Positions 52,199 through 61,556 are shown, counted from the first letter of the stretch. The stretch is 64,000 nucleotides of DNA from Phytomonospora endophytica (GCF_014202425.1 NZ_JACHGT010000006.1:186001-250000), one strand, 5' to 3'. A program made the numbers and translations. The notes: generated by a model not told the origin, from the sequence alone.

Positions 52199-52219
52199 GA
52201 CCGGAAGCTACCCGGGCGG

Positions 52220-52252
52220 CCGGGTCCCCGAAAGCACATTTCGGGGGCCCGG
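52220..52252 (-). terminator. Terminator of the maltose-type transporter operon
   Basis: CCGGGTCCCCGAAA (52220-52233) pairs with TTTCGGGGGCCCGG (52239-52252) just downstream of the MalG-type gene. Confidence 0.8.
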
Positions 52253-52260
52253 CCGCGGTG

Positions 52261-53121
52261 TCAGCCTTTGACCGCGCCGACGGTCAGGCCGCCGACGATG
52301 TAGCGCTGGAGCAGCTGGAACACCGCCACCGTGGGGATCGCGGTGAGCAGGGTGCCGACGGCGAAGATGCCGAAGTTGGCGTTGCGGTTGGTCTCGTTGA
52401 TCAGCCCGAACAGGCCGATGGCGAGGGTCTTGTTCTCCGGCTGGGTGAGGAACACGTTGGCGATCAGGTACTCGTTGATCGTGCCGATGAAGGCCAGCAG
52501 CCCGGTGACGGCGAGGATCGGCGCCACCAGCGGCAGGATGATCCGGAAGAACACCTGCGTGTGCGAGGCCCCGTCCATCACCGCCGACTCGTCCAGCTCC
52601 TTCGGCACGGTGTCGAAGAAGCCCTTCATCAGCCACGTGTTCACGCCGAGCGCGCCGCCGAGGTAGACCAGCGTGAGGCCCGACAGGGTGTTGAAGCCGA
52701 AGGCCGGCCACAACTCGGTGACCTCGCTGAACATCAGGAACAGCGCGACGATCGCGAGGAACTGCGGGAACATCTGGATCAGCAGCAGCGACATCAGCCC
52801 GACGCGCCGTCCGGCGAAGCGGAAGCGGCTGAAGGCGTAGGCCGCGATCGCCGAGATGAAGATCGAGATGAACGCCGCCGAACCGGACACGATGATGCTG
52901 TTGAGATACCAGTGCGCGAAGGGCGTGTTCGCGAACAGGTCACCCACATTGGACAGTGACACGCCGTCGGTCGGGATCAGCCCGGTGGAGCTCAGCGTCC
53001 CCTGTGGATTAAGCGCCGCCGAGACGACGAACACGATCGGCACCAGCGCGAACACCACCGCGAGGATCAGGATCAGGTGACGCCACCAGTTGCGGCCCGC
53101 GGTCTTGCTGCGTGCGCTCAT
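52261..53121 (-). CDS. Maltose-type ABC permease (MalG-like)
   Basis: The 286-residue permease has a short basic N-terminus, six spans and the EAA loop KELDESAVMDGASHTQVFFRIILPLVAPILAV, ending VGGLTVGAVKG as in MalG proteins. It partners the upstream MalF-like protein. The ATG at 53121 overlaps the malF-type stop as ATGA. Longer frames upstream run through MalF and are shadows. Confidence 0.94.
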   Translation of the reverse strand: MSARSKTAGRNWWRHLILILAVVFALVPIVFVVSAALNPQGTLSSTGLIPTDGVSLSNVGDLFANTPFAHWYLNSIIVSGSAAFISIFISAIAAYAFSRFRFAGRRVGLMSLLLIQMFPQFLAIVALFLMFSEVTELWPAFGFNTLSGLTLVYLGGALGVNTWLMKGFFDTVPKELDESAVMDGASHTQVFFRIILPLVAPILAVTGLLAFIGTINEYLIANVFLTQPENKTLAIGLFGLINETNRNANFGIFAVGTLLTAIPTVAVFQLLQRYIVGGLTVGAVKG

Positions 53122-54695
53122 CGGTAGATCTCCTCCTGTGCCCTCGTGCGACGGAAACCGATGACCGAGACGGTGGCCACGATCAGGAAGATGAACACCG
53201 ACACGGCGGCGGCGAAGCCGTACTGGGCGCCCTGGCCCCCGAAGGCGAGCCGGTAGGTATAGGTGATCAGCAGGTCGGTCGCGCCGACGCTGGAGTTCCC
53301 GGCGGCGAAGGGCCCGCCGCCGGTGGTGAGCTGGATGGCGTTGAAGTTGTTGAAGTTGAACGCGAAGGACGAGATCAGCAGCGGGGTCAGGGAGACCAGC
53401 AGCAGCGGCAGCGTGATGCGCCGGAAGGCCTGCCAGCCGGTCGCGCCGTCGATCTTCGCGGCCTCCAGCGTCTCGCTCGGGATCGCCTGCAGGGCACCGG
53501 TCGCGACCAGGAACATGTAGGGGAAGCCCAGCCACAGCTGGACCAGGATCACCGCGAAACGCGCCGTCCACGGATTGCTGAACCAGCCGACGTCGAGACC
53601 GAACATGGTGTTGATCAGCCCGAAGTCCTGGTTGAACATGTCCCGCCAGATCAGCAGCATCGCGAAGGCGGGCATCGCGTACGGCAGCACGATCAGGGTC
53701 CGGTACAGGAACTTGGCGCGCAGCCGCTCCTTGTGCAACGCGATCGCGCACAGCAGTCCGAGCCCGAAGGTCACCAGCACCGAGAGGATCGCGAAGGCGA
53801 AGTTCCACCACAGCACCGACAGGAACGGGCCGCGGATCTTCTCGTCGGTGACGACGCGGGTGTAGTTGTCGAGCCCGACGGCGACCTGCCACCCCTGCGG
53901 GAGGCTCTGCCCGGCGGCGTCGGTGAAGTAGCCGGTCTCGGGGTCGGCGGTCCACACCTCGCCGGTGACGGAGTCGCGGACACAGTCGCAGGCCTGGTCA
54001 TAGGCGCGCGAGCTGGTCCCCTTGAAGGCCTTGGAGAGCCCGTTCGCGCGGATCCCGCCGCCGTCGACCGGGACGGCCAGGTCGGTGATCTCCTGGCTGC
54101 GTTCGGCGGCCTCGGCCGCGGTCAGGATCGTGTAACCCCTGGCCTCGGTGATCTTCCCCGACAGTCCCTTCTGGACGTCGGCGGGAACCAGATCCTTGAG
54201 GCCGTCGGCGTCTCCCGCCCAGTACCGGCCCGTCGCCGGGTCGGACAGGATGAACACCAGCGTGTCGTCGCCGCCGGTCGCGATCGCCAGGTCGTACTCC
54301 GGCGAACCGGGAACCTGTGTGATCGAGGCGGTCTGGATCGACACGATCGCCTCGTCCTTGCTACCGCGGTGCCCGTCGCCGAAGTTCGTGACCGATGTGG
54401 ACAGTGTGAACAGCACCGGCACGATCTGGAAGGCGATCAGCAGCAGCGTCCCCGGAACGAGGTACTTCAGGGGAAGCCGCTTGTTGGGGGTGAGGTAGAT
54501 CCAGAAGAGCAGGGCGGTGGCCGCGGCCACCACCCCCACTCCGATCCACGAACGCGCGCCGATGAGCGGCAGAACCGCCCAGACGGCGAGCGCGGCGACC
54601 ACGCCGAGCAGCGTGATCCGTACGACCAGGCCGGTGAGGCTGGTTCCGGCGTAGCCCGGTGAGCGTTGCCGGCTCGCCGTCTGAACAGCGTCCAT
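53118..54695 (-). CDS. Maltose-type ABC permease (MalF-like, with large extracytoplasmic domain)
   Basis: The 525-residue protein has the MalF layout: N-terminal spans, a large extracytoplasmic P2 domain (about residues 115-290, with DGHRGSKDEAIVSIQTASIT... and a CDC pair), then six C-terminal spans with the EAA loop SETLEAAKIDGATGWQAFRRITLPLL. The P2 domain marks it as a maltose/maltodextrin-type rather than a generic sugar permease. The gene follows malE type by eight bases. Confidence 0.94.
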   Translation of the reverse strand: MDAVQTASRQRSPGYAGTSLTGLVVRITLLGVVAALAVWAVLPLIGARSWIGVGVVAAATALLFWIYLTPNKRLPLKYLVPGTLLLIAFQIVPVLFTLSTSVTNFGDGHRGSKDEAIVSIQTASITQVPGSPEYDLAIATGGDDTLVFILSDPATGRYWAGDADGLKDLVPADVQKGLSGKITEARGYTILTAAEAAERSQEITDLAVPVDGGGIRANGLSKAFKGTSSRAYDQACDCVRDSVTGEVWTADPETGYFTDAAGQSLPQGWQVAVGLDNYTRVVTDEKIRGPFLSVLWWNFAFAILSVLVTFGLGLLCAIALHKERLRAKFLYRTLIVLPYAMPAFAMLLIWRDMFNQDFGLINTMFGLDVGWFSNPWTARFAVILVQLWLGFPYMFLVATGALQAIPSETLEAAKIDGATGWQAFRRITLPLLLVSLTPLLISSFAFNFNNFNAIQLTTGGGPFAAGNSSVGATDLLITYTYRLAFGGQGAQYGFAAAVSVFIFLIVATVSVIGFRRTRAQEEIYR

Positions 54696-54703
54696 GGGTT
54701 TCG

Positions 54704-55942
54704 TTACTTCTTGATCGCGTCGCCGATGGTGGTGGCGGCGCCCTCCACCGTGTCCTTCACGTCGGCGCCGCCGACGATCGCGGATTCGGCCTTGCCGAAG
54801 GGGTCCCAGATCGCCGACATCTCGGGGATCGCGGGCAGCGCCGGGGCGCCGGCACCGGCCTCGGCGAACTTCGCCAGGTCGGGGTCGGTGGTCTTGACCT
54901 TGTCGAAGGACGCGGTCAGCGCCGGGGGACGCGGGTCGGCGTTGTAGAGCGCGGTGGCGAGGGGCTCACCGGTGACGTAGTTCGCGACGAACTCCTGCGC
55001 GACCGTCTTGTGCTTTCCCTTGCTGGCGACGAAGAAGCTCTGCACACCCAGGAACGGGGTGGCCTTGCCCATGCCCTCGAAGCCGGGGATGGGGGTGATG
55101 TCGTACTTGGTGCCGGCCTTCTTGATGTCGGTCAGCGCCCACGGGCCGGACACCAGGTAGGCGGTCTTGCCCTCGGTGAACAGCGGGATCGAGTTCTCCG
55201 AACCGATCGAGGTCTTCAGCACGCCCTTCTTGCCGAGCTCGGAGATCTTCTCGAAGGCGGCGATGGAGCCGGGCTTGCCGACGCCGAGGTCGCTCGGGTC
55301 GTAGTCGCCGTTGTCCTTCTGGCCGAAGAGGTAGCCGCCGGCGGAGGCGTACAGCGGGTAGGCGTGGTACGCGTCGCCGTTGTCGCCGACCTGGAGCGAG
55401 AGCAGCTCCTCGGTCTTGCCGTCCTTCTTGAGCTTCTCGGCGTCGGCGACCATGTCCTCAATGGACGAAGGCGCTTCGGGGGCGAGCTCGGTGTTGCGGA
55501 TCAGCGCGAGGTTCTCGACGGCGTAGGGGGCGCCGTAGACCTGGCCGTTGTAGGTGACGGCCTTGAGCGCGTCGGCGTTGAAGCCGGTCTTCTGCGCGTC
55601 GGTCAGCTGGACGGGGTCGATGGCGCCGTTCTGGACGAGGTTGCCGATCCAGTCGTGCGCGCCGATGACGACGTCGGGGGCGTTGTCGCCCTGGGAGGCG
55701 GTGACGAAGTTGGCCTGGAGGTCCTTGGAGACGGCCTCGATCTTGATCGTGACGCCGAGTTCGCTTTCGAACTGCGAGCGGAACGACTCCAGAACCGGGG
55801 CCCGCTTGTCGTCGGCCCAGATGACCAGGCCGGGCTCGGAGCCCTTCGCCCCGTCGTCTGCCTTGTCGTCGCTACTGCCGCAGCCGCTGACGGCAAGCGC
55901 CAGCGCGGCGGCAACGGCGACGCCTGCGATCTTCACGCGCAT
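54704..55942 (-). CDS. Maltose/maltodextrin-binding lipoprotein (MalE-like)
   Basis: The 412-residue protein has a lipoprotein signal (MRVKIAGVAVAAALALAVSGC) and the MalE order: GLVIWADDKRAPVLESFRSQFESELGVTIKIE, PDVVIGAHDWIGNLVQNGAI, YGAPYAVENLALIRN, FTEGKTAYLVSGPWAL and DPRPPALTASFDKV. It binds maltose or maltodextrins. The ATG at 55942 follows GGAGAG. No ATPase gene is present in the unit; in actinomycetes a shared MsiK-type ATPase usually powers such importers. Confidence 0.95.
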   Translation of the reverse strand: MRVKIAGVAVAAALALAVSGCGSSDDKADDGAKGSEPGLVIWADDKRAPVLESFRSQFESELGVTIKIEAVSKDLQANFVTASQGDNAPDVVIGAHDWIGNLVQNGAIDPVQLTDAQKTGFNADALKAVTYNGQVYGAPYAVENLALIRNTELAPEAPSSIEDMVADAEKLKKDGKTEELLSLQVGDNGDAYHAYPLYASAGGYLFGQKDNGDYDPSDLGVGKPGSIAAFEKISELGKKGVLKTSIGSENSIPLFTEGKTAYLVSGPWALTDIKKAGTKYDITPIPGFEGMGKATPFLGVQSFFVASKGKHKTVAQEFVANYVTGEPLATALYNADPRPPALTASFDKVKTTDPDLAKFAEAGAGAPALPAIPEMSAIWDPFGKAESAIVGGADVKDTVEGAATTIGDAIKK

Positions 55943-56011
55943 TGTTGTCTCTCCGTATGGGGGAGGTGGCCGTCCGTGAGGGGGTGGCCAGTGTGAGTCC
56001 TTGTGAACGCA

Positions 56012-56052
56012 ACTTAGCAAGAGATTTCAGGGATCGTAAGAGTTTGCAAGGA
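56012..56052. promoter_or_regulatory. LacI-type operator and divergent promoter region
   Basis: TTAGCAAG (56014) and TTTGCAAG (56043) half-sites occur in the 148-base interval between the malE-type and lacI-type genes. On the reverse strand TTACGA and TAAGTT spaced by 17 bases form a promoter for malEFG whose -10 overlaps the first half-site. TTGCAAG is also the core of MalR sites in Streptomyces, as I recall. Confidence 0.6.
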
Positions 56053-56090
56053 CTTTGTTTTCACGTTTCATAGCGGTTACAGTCACCGCT

Positions 56091-57092
56091 ATGCGTACGC
56101 GACTGGCCGACATCGCCGTGCAGGCCGGAGTGAGTGAGGCCACGGTCTCCCGGGTCCTCAACGACAAACCGGGCGTGAGGACCGAGACCCGGCAGGCCGT
56201 CCTCACCGCCCTCGACGTGCTCGGATACGAACGCCCGCCCCAACTTCGGCGGCACAGCGCCGGGCTCGTCGGGCTCGTCATCCCGGAGCTGGAGAACCCG
56301 ATCTTCCCGGCGATGGCGCAGACCATCGGCTCGGCCCTCGCGGCCGTCGGCTACACCCCGGTGCTGTGCACGCAGTCGCCCGGCGGAGTGCCCGAGGACG
56401 AATACGTCGAGATGCTGCTCGACCGGAATGTCGCCGGGATCATCTTCGTGTCCGGTCTGCACGCCGACACCAGCGCCAGCCATGACCGCTATCACAGACT
56501 GGCCGACCGGGGCCTGCCGATGGTGTTCATAACCGGCTACGTCTCCGGCCTGCCCGCCCCCTGCTTCTCCTGCGACGACGCCGCCGCCGCGCGCGTCGCC
56601 GTCAGCCACCTCGCCGCCCTCGGCCACGAACGTATCGGCCTGACCTCGGGCCCCGAGCGTTTCCTGCCCGTGCAGCGCAAACTGACCGGCTACCGCGACA
56701 GCATCCGCCACTTCGGCGGCGAAGAACTCATCGAACTGTCGATGTTCGGCGCCGAAGGCGGCCACGCCGCCACCGGCCGCCTCCTCGACCGCGGTGCCAC
56801 CGCGATCCTGTGCGGATCCGACCTCATGGCCCTCGGGGCGATCCGTGCCATCCGCGAACGCGGTCTGTCCGTACCGCACGACATCTCCGTCGTCGGCTAC
56901 GACGACTCGCCACTGATCGCCTACACCGACCCGCCGCTGACGACACTGCGGCAACCGGTCCGGCAGATGGCCCTCGCCGCCGTGCACGCCCTCGTCGACG
57001 AGATCAACGGACAGGCGGCTCCGCACTCGGAGTACCTGTTCAGCCCCGAACTCGTGGTCCGCGCCTCGACCGGTGCGGTCAAACGGAACTGA
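56091..57092 (+). CDS. LacI-family regulator (MalR-like)
   Basis: The 333-residue regulator starts at ATG 56091 with TRLADIAVQAGVSEATVSRVLNDKPGVRTETRQAVLTALDVLGYE, the LacI headpiece plus hinge, and continues with a periplasmic-binding-protein-like domain (LVGLVIPELENPIFPAMAQTI, IICGSDLMALG region, SVVGYDDSPLIAYTDPPLTTLRQPV). It sits between the maltose importer and a GH13 enzyme, so it should repress both in the absence of maltose or maltodextrin. Confidence 0.94.
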   Translation: MRTRLADIAVQAGVSEATVSRVLNDKPGVRTETRQAVLTALDVLGYERPPQLRRHSAGLVGLVIPELENPIFPAMAQTIGSALAAVGYTPVLCTQSPGGVPEDEYVEMLLDRNVAGIIFVSGLHADTSASHDRYHRLADRGLPMVFITGYVSGLPAPCFSCDDAAAARVAVSHLAALGHERIGLTSGPERFLPVQRKLTGYRDSIRHFGGEELIELSMFGAEGGHAATGRLLDRGATAILCGSDLMALGAIRAIRERGLSVPHDISVVGYDDSPLIAYTDPPLTTLRQPVRQMALAAVHALVDEINGQAAPHSEYLFSPELVVRASTGAVKRN

Positions 57093-57118
57093 CCCATCCC
57101 CATCTAGGAGCCCTCCTC

Positions 57119-58678
57119 GTGACCACTACTGGACAAGAGTGGTGGCGGACCGCCGTCATCTACCAGGTCTACCCGCGCAGCTTCGCCGACGGCAACGGCG
57201 ACGGAACCGGTGACCTCAAAGGCGTGCGCGACCGCATCCCGTACCTCGCCGAGCTCGGGATCGACGCGATCTGGCTGTCGCCGTTCTACACCTCGCCCCT
57301 CAACGACGGAGGCTACGACGTCGCCGACTTCCGCGACGTCGATCCCCGCTTCGGGACCCTCGCCGACTTCGACGCCATGGTCACCGACGCGCACGCCGCC
57401 GGCCTGCGCGTGATCGTCGACATCGTCCCGAACCACAGCTCCTCCGAGCACGCCTGGTTCAAAGCCGCCCTCGCGGCCGGCCCCGGATCGCCCGAACGCG
57501 AGCGCTACATCTTCCGCGACTCGGAAGTGGAAGGTGAACCGCCGAACGACTGGCAGTCGGTGTTCCACGGTTCGGCATGGACCCGCGTCGAAGACGGACA
57601 GTGGTACCTGCACCTGTTCGACTCGACCCAACCCGACTTCAACTGGGAAAACGACGAAGTACGCGCCGAGTTCCTCGACATCCTCCGTTTCTGGCTCGAC
57701 CGAGGCGTCGACGGCTTCCGCATCGACGTCGCCCACGGCATGGTGAAAGAAGCCGGGCTCCCCGCACTCGGCGCACCACAGTCGATCGAGATGCTCGGGA
57801 CCACCAAAGCCCCCTACTTCGACGTCGACGGCGTCCACGACATCTACCGCACCTGGCGCCCCGTCCTCGACTCCTACCCCGGCGAACGCATGGCCGTCGC
57901 CGAAGCCTGGGTCGAATCACCCGAACGCCGCGCCATGTACGTCCGCGCCGACGAACTCCACCAGGCCTTCAACTTCGACCTCCTCATGGCCGACTTCGCC
58001 GCCGCCGACTACCGCAAGGTCATCGACGCCGAACTCGCCATCAACGCCACCGTCGGCGCCCCCGCGACCTGGGTCCTGTCCAACCACGACCGGCCCCGCC
58101 ACGTCACCCGCTACGGCGACGGCGAAACCGGCCTCGCCCGCGCCCGCGCCGCCTCCCTCCTCATGCTCGCACTCCCCGGATCCGCCTACATCTACCAAGG
58201 CGAAGAACTCGGACTCAACGAAGTCCTCGACCTCCCCGACGACGTCCTCGACGACCCCACCTGGAAACGCTCCGGCGGCACCGACCGTGGCCGTGACGGC
58301 TGCCGCGTCCCGCTGCCCTGGAAGAGCTACGGAGCCTCCCTCGGCTTCGGCAACGCCGGAACCTGGCTCCCCCAGCCCCCCGCCTGGGCCGAACTGTCCG
58401 CCGAAGCCCAAGACGGCGTCGAAGGATCCACCCTGGAGCTCTACCGCACCGCACTCCGCACCAGGCGCACCCACAGGCCCGGCGACGCCGTCACCTGGCT
58501 CGACTCACCCTCCGACGTACTCGCCTTCTCCAGCGGTGCCATTCGCTGTGTCACAAACTTCGGGGGTAACCCCATCCCACTCGCCGACCTCGGCACACTG
58601 GAAGGCGACATCCTCGTCGCATCCGGGCCCGTCCAAGACGGAACACTCCCCGCGAATACGACGGTGTGGATCGGGTAA
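57119..58678 (+). CDS. GH13 alpha-glucosidase (oligo-1,6-glucosidase/maltase type)
   Basis: The 519-residue enzyme starts at GTG 57119 after AGGAG. The GH13 blocks are VYQVYPRSFADGNGDGTGDL, VDIVPNHSS, GFRIDVAHGM with nucleophile D203, AVAEAWVES with acid/base E262, and VLSNHDRPRH with D324. QPDFNWENDEVR and the short C-terminal beta domain match the GH13_30/31 maltase or trehalose-related branch. It hydrolyses imported maltooligosaccharides inside the cell. It is co-directional with lacI, 26 bases downstream. Confidence 0.94.
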   Translation: MTTTGQEWWRTAVIYQVYPRSFADGNGDGTGDLKGVRDRIPYLAELGIDAIWLSPFYTSPLNDGGYDVADFRDVDPRFGTLADFDAMVTDAHAAGLRVIVDIVPNHSSSEHAWFKAALAAGPGSPERERYIFRDSEVEGEPPNDWQSVFHGSAWTRVEDGQWYLHLFDSTQPDFNWENDEVRAEFLDILRFWLDRGVDGFRIDVAHGMVKEAGLPALGAPQSIEMLGTTKAPYFDVDGVHDIYRTWRPVLDSYPGERMAVAEAWVESPERRAMYVRADELHQAFNFDLLMADFAAADYRKVIDAELAINATVGAPATWVLSNHDRPRHVTRYGDGETGLARARAASLLMLALPGSAYIYQGEELGLNEVLDLPDDVLDDPTWKRSGGTDRGRDGCRVPLPWKSYGASLGFGNAGTWLPQPPAWAELSAEAQDGVEGSTLELYRTALRTRRTHRPGDAVTWLDSPSDVLAFSSGAIRCVTNFGGNPIPLADLGTLEGDILVASGPVQDGTLPANTTVWIG

Positions 58679-58712
58679 ACAACAGACCTGGGCCTACGGG
58701 CCTTGTGGGGTG

Positions 58713-58744
58713 GAGGCGGCGTCTCAGGGGTGGGGCGCCGCCTC
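58713..58744 (+). terminator. Terminator after the GH13 gene
   Basis: GAGGCGGCG (58713-58721) pairs perfectly with CGCCGCCTC (58736-58744), followed by a T-rich TCTGTGTTTG. Confidence 0.75.
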
Positions 58745-59038
58745 TCTGTGTTTGTCCTGCGGAGGCGAACGAAACCGCCTGAGAGCTTAGGGGATCGGGC
58801 TGCGGCCCCTCCGCGGTGCCGGGTTCCCGGCGTGGTGGGTCTCGACCGGGGTTCCCGAGGTGAGGGTGCCGTCCGGCGTGGGCGAGTGCTCTGTGACGGG
58901 TTCCCGGCGTGGGTGCGGCTGTTTGGGTGTCGCCGTCCTCTTTGTTTTCGAACCCAGATCGTCATGCCTCCTTGTGCCCGTGTGGCGTGCGAAGCGGCCG
59001 CCGCCCCCTTTCGGGAGGCGACGGCCGCAGAGGCCGCG
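58745..59038. repeat. Non-coding interval with GGGTTCCCGGCGTGG repeats
   Basis: No gene is evident. GGGTTCCCGGCGTGG occurs at 58821 and 58898, and a diverged copy (GGGTTCCCGAGGTG) lies at 58850, giving a loose spacing of 29 and 48 bases. CGGCCGCCGCC/GGCGACGGCCGC near 58990-59030 may form the terminator of the reverse-strand MFS gene. Confidence 0.45.
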
Positions 59039-60472
59039 TCAGGCGACGGGGACCGTTTCTGCGACCGGGGCCGCGTCCGTGATCGGTGCCTTGCGGAGCA
59101 GCCGCGCGAGACCAGCCCCGGCGAGGGTGACGAGAGCGGCGGCGAAGGCGGCCGTCCGCAGACCGCTCGCGACGTCGGCCACCGGGGCCGGAGTGCCGGC
59201 GTGCAGATCGATGCCGGCGTTGGCGACGGCGACCAGGGCCGCCAGCAGAACCGCGCCGCCGATGAACTGGGCCGTGGAGGCCATGGCCCCCGCGACGCCC
59301 TGCTCCTCCGGCGCGACCTCGGCCCCCGCCGTCATGAAGATCGGCGGGAAGGCCGCCCCGGCACCCAGTCCCCATAGGACGATCGCCGGGAGCAGCGTCC
59401 AGTACTCACCGCCGACCGTCATGGTGATGCCGAAGACGGCGAAGGAGGCGGCCACGCCGGCCATGCCGATCGTGATCGAGGCGCGGGTACCGAACCGGCC
59501 GACGACATACGGCGCGACCTTGGCGGCACCGATCATCGACAGTGCGCTGAGCGGAAGGAACGCCAGCCCGGCCTGAAGGGTCTCGTAGCCGAGGACGTTC
59601 TGCACGTAGTTGGTGAAGAGGAAGTACTCGGTCCCAATGACGCCCATGAAGATGAAGACCACGGCCATCGCCACGACCAGGCTGCGATTCGCGAACAAGC
59701 GCAGCGGCATCAGCGGCGAAGGGCTGCGGTGCTCGATCCACACGAACAGGGCGAGCAGACCCAGGCCCGCGACGAGAGCGCCGAGCCCCTGGGGCGTCCG
59801 CCATCCGGACTCGGGGCCGCTCACCAGGCCGAAGACCAGGAGCGTCGCGCCGACGGTCGCGACGACCGCGCCGGGCAGGTCGAAGCCCGTGCGCGGACCG
59901 TCCACTGTGGTGTCCCGGGTGAGCAGCCGGGGCGCGGCGATGATGGCGAGGACGACGACCGGCACGTTGACGAACAGCACCCACTCCCAGCCGAGGAAGC
60001 TGGTCAGGACACCGCCGCCGATCGCGCCGACGGCCGCCCCGGAGCTGCCCGCCATGCTCCAGATGGTGAAGGCCCGGACGCGGGCCGTGCCCTCGAAAGT
60101 CGTGTTGATCAGGCGAAGCACGGCCGGGGTGAGCAGGGCTCCGCCGAGGCCCTGGACGGCTCGGGCTCCAATGAGGACGGTCTGCGAGTCGGCGAGGCCG
60201 CCGACGAGTGAGGCCGCGCCGAAGATCGCGATTCCGGTGATGAAGACGCGCCGGGCCCCGAGCCGGTCGGCGGCCCGGCCGCCGAAGAGCAGGAAACCCC
60301 CGGTCGTCACGGTGTAGGCGCTGATGACCCACTGGAGCGTCTGCGGCGAGAAGCCGAGATCGCGTCCGATGGACGGCAGCGCGACGAAGACGATGTCGAA
60401 GTCGACGGCGATCAGGAACTGGCTGATCGCCAGCAGCGCCAGGCGGAGGCCGGGACGGTCGGTGCGGTTCAT
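59039..60472 (-). CDS. MFS transporter, DHA2-type (14-span) drug exporter
   Basis: The 477-residue protein has about 14 hydrophobic spans, LLAISQFLIAVDFDIVFVALPSIGRDLG at the start, motif A GGRAADRLGARRVFITG and motif C-like GAIGGGVLTSFLGWEWVLFVNVPV. This is the EmrB/QacA type, exporting drugs by proton exchange. Two similar palindromic sites lie upstream but no regulator gene is adjacent. Confidence 0.92.
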   Translation of the reverse strand: MNRTDRPGLRLALLAISQFLIAVDFDIVFVALPSIGRDLGFSPQTLQWVISAYTVTTGGFLLFGGRAADRLGARRVFITGIAIFGAASLVGGLADSQTVLIGARAVQGLGGALLTPAVLRLINTTFEGTARVRAFTIWSMAGSSGAAVGAIGGGVLTSFLGWEWVLFVNVPVVVLAIIAAPRLLTRDTTVDGPRTGFDLPGAVVATVGATLLVFGLVSGPESGWRTPQGLGALVAGLGLLALFVWIEHRSPSPLMPLRLFANRSLVVAMAVVFIFMGVIGTEYFLFTNYVQNVLGYETLQAGLAFLPLSALSMIGAAKVAPYVVGRFGTRASITIGMAGVAASFAVFGITMTVGGEYWTLLPAIVLWGLGAGAAFPPIFMTAGAEVAPEEQGVAGAMASTAQFIGGAVLLAALVAVANAGIDLHAGTPAPVADVASGLRTAAFAAALVTLAGAGLARLLRKAPITDAAPVAETVPVA

Positions 60473-60499
60473 GGCGGGGTCCTTCTACGGAGTCGAACG

Positions 60500-60553
60500 G
60501 TGCCCTTGGGGCACTTCTTGTAACGGGCAAGACGTTATGTGCCCGAGGGGTGC
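60500..60553. promoter_or_regulatory. Two GTGCCC-type palindromes upstream of the MFS gene
   Basis: GTGCCC-TTG-GGGCAC (60500-60514) is a perfect palindrome, and GTGCCC-GAG-GGGTGC (60539-60553) is a second copy with one changed pair, 39 bases away. They flank TTGTAACGGGCAAGACGTTATG, which may hold promoter elements. They are likely operator sites for an unlinked repressor. Confidence 0.65.
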
Positions 60554-60715
60554 TGCGTAAGAAGGCAGATCTTTGTTCCGGTGGCACAGCGATGTGACCG
60601 TGCAGGTCAGAGGGGTGCGCGAAGAGCGCCGGTGGCGGGGGACACAGACGGGTAAGCTCGACGAGCCCATGGACCGTCGCCCGCGGTCGCGCCCACTCCC
60701 CGCCCAGGAGTTCCC

Positions 60716-61498
60716 TTGGGACGTGCCTTCCTGCTCGCCGCCGCCTTCCTCGCGCTGAGCGGCTGCGGAGCCGATGTCCCATCGCCGGACGCCATCGCGC
60801 CCTCGGCGTCCACTGTGGATCGCACGGTCGATCCGGTTGCCGCCATGGCGATCCTGGCCGAGGAGTCCTACCGCTTCACGCTCGACTACGTGACGCCCGC
60901 GATCGAGAAGCCCTTCGCCAGGTCGCGGCAGGAGGTGTCCGTCGAGGGGATCGCCGACGGAGGGGCCGAGGTTCTCCGGTCCACGCCCGTGGACCGGGAC
61001 AGCGGCGAGGTTCTCGTGATCGGGGACGAGGCGTGGACGCGCTTCGACATCGGCGTGGGAGACACGGTGCCCTCGGGATGGCTGCGAACGGCTGCCCCGA
61101 CGGCCTTGGGCGGACTCCACCCCTGGCGGATCCCCGACGCGCTCGGGTCCACGGACATGATCGGCGTAGGTCTCGAATACACCGGGACCATGCGGCTCTC
61201 GCCCGGCACGGTGGACGGCCTGGCCTCCGATGTCCTGCGGGGGAACGGGAGCGAGCCGTACGAGGTGTCCTTCACCTTGACCCTTGGTGCTGACGGTCGG
61301 CCCGCGTCCTTCCGCTTCGCGACCGCCGACGCATCGAGGTCGGCGGTGTTCGGCTTCTCCGACTACGGCGTCACCGTCACCGAGCGGGCCCCGACGGACG
61401 ACGAGGTGGTCGATCCCACCGAGCTGACGCCCACGGGAGACGGCAGCGGACTGGTCTGCGCGGACAAGAGCGGCAAGGTCGTCCCCTGCACCGACTAG
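60716..61498 (+). CDS. Secreted lipoprotein (LppX/LprG-like size and layout)
   Basis: The 260-residue protein starts at TTG 60716, five bases after CCAGGAG, and has the signal GRAFLLAAAFLALSGC with lipobox LSGC. The mature part is beta-rich (EVLVIGDEAWTRFDIGVGDTV..., VSFTLTLGADGRPASFRFATADAS) and shows the pattern of actinomycete LolA-like lipoproteins. It ends with LVCADKSGKVVPCTD, two cysteines. Ligand unknown. Confidence 0.78.
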   Translation: MGRAFLLAAAFLALSGCGADVPSPDAIAPSASTVDRTVDPVAAMAILAEESYRFTLDYVTPAIEKPFARSRQEVSVEGIADGGAEVLRSTPVDRDSGEVLVIGDEAWTRFDIGVGDTVPSGWLRTAAPTALGGLHPWRIPDALGSTDMIGVGLEYTGTMRLSPGTVDGLASDVLRGNGSEPYEVSFTLTLGADGRPASFRFATADASRSAVFGFSDYGVTVTERAPTDDEVVDPTELTPTGDGSGLVCADKSGKVVPCTD

Positions 61499-61504
61499 CG
61501 GCGA

Positions 61505-61530
61505 CCCGGCCCGGCTCTCGCCGGACCGGG
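61505..61530. terminator. Terminator between convergent genes
   Basis: CCCGGCCCGGC pairs with GCCGGACCGGG (one mismatch) around TCTC, between the lipoprotein stop and the end of the reverse-strand secreted protein. Confidence 0.7.
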
Positions 61531-61556
61531 CCGCCGCCCGTCTACCCCCGTCTACA

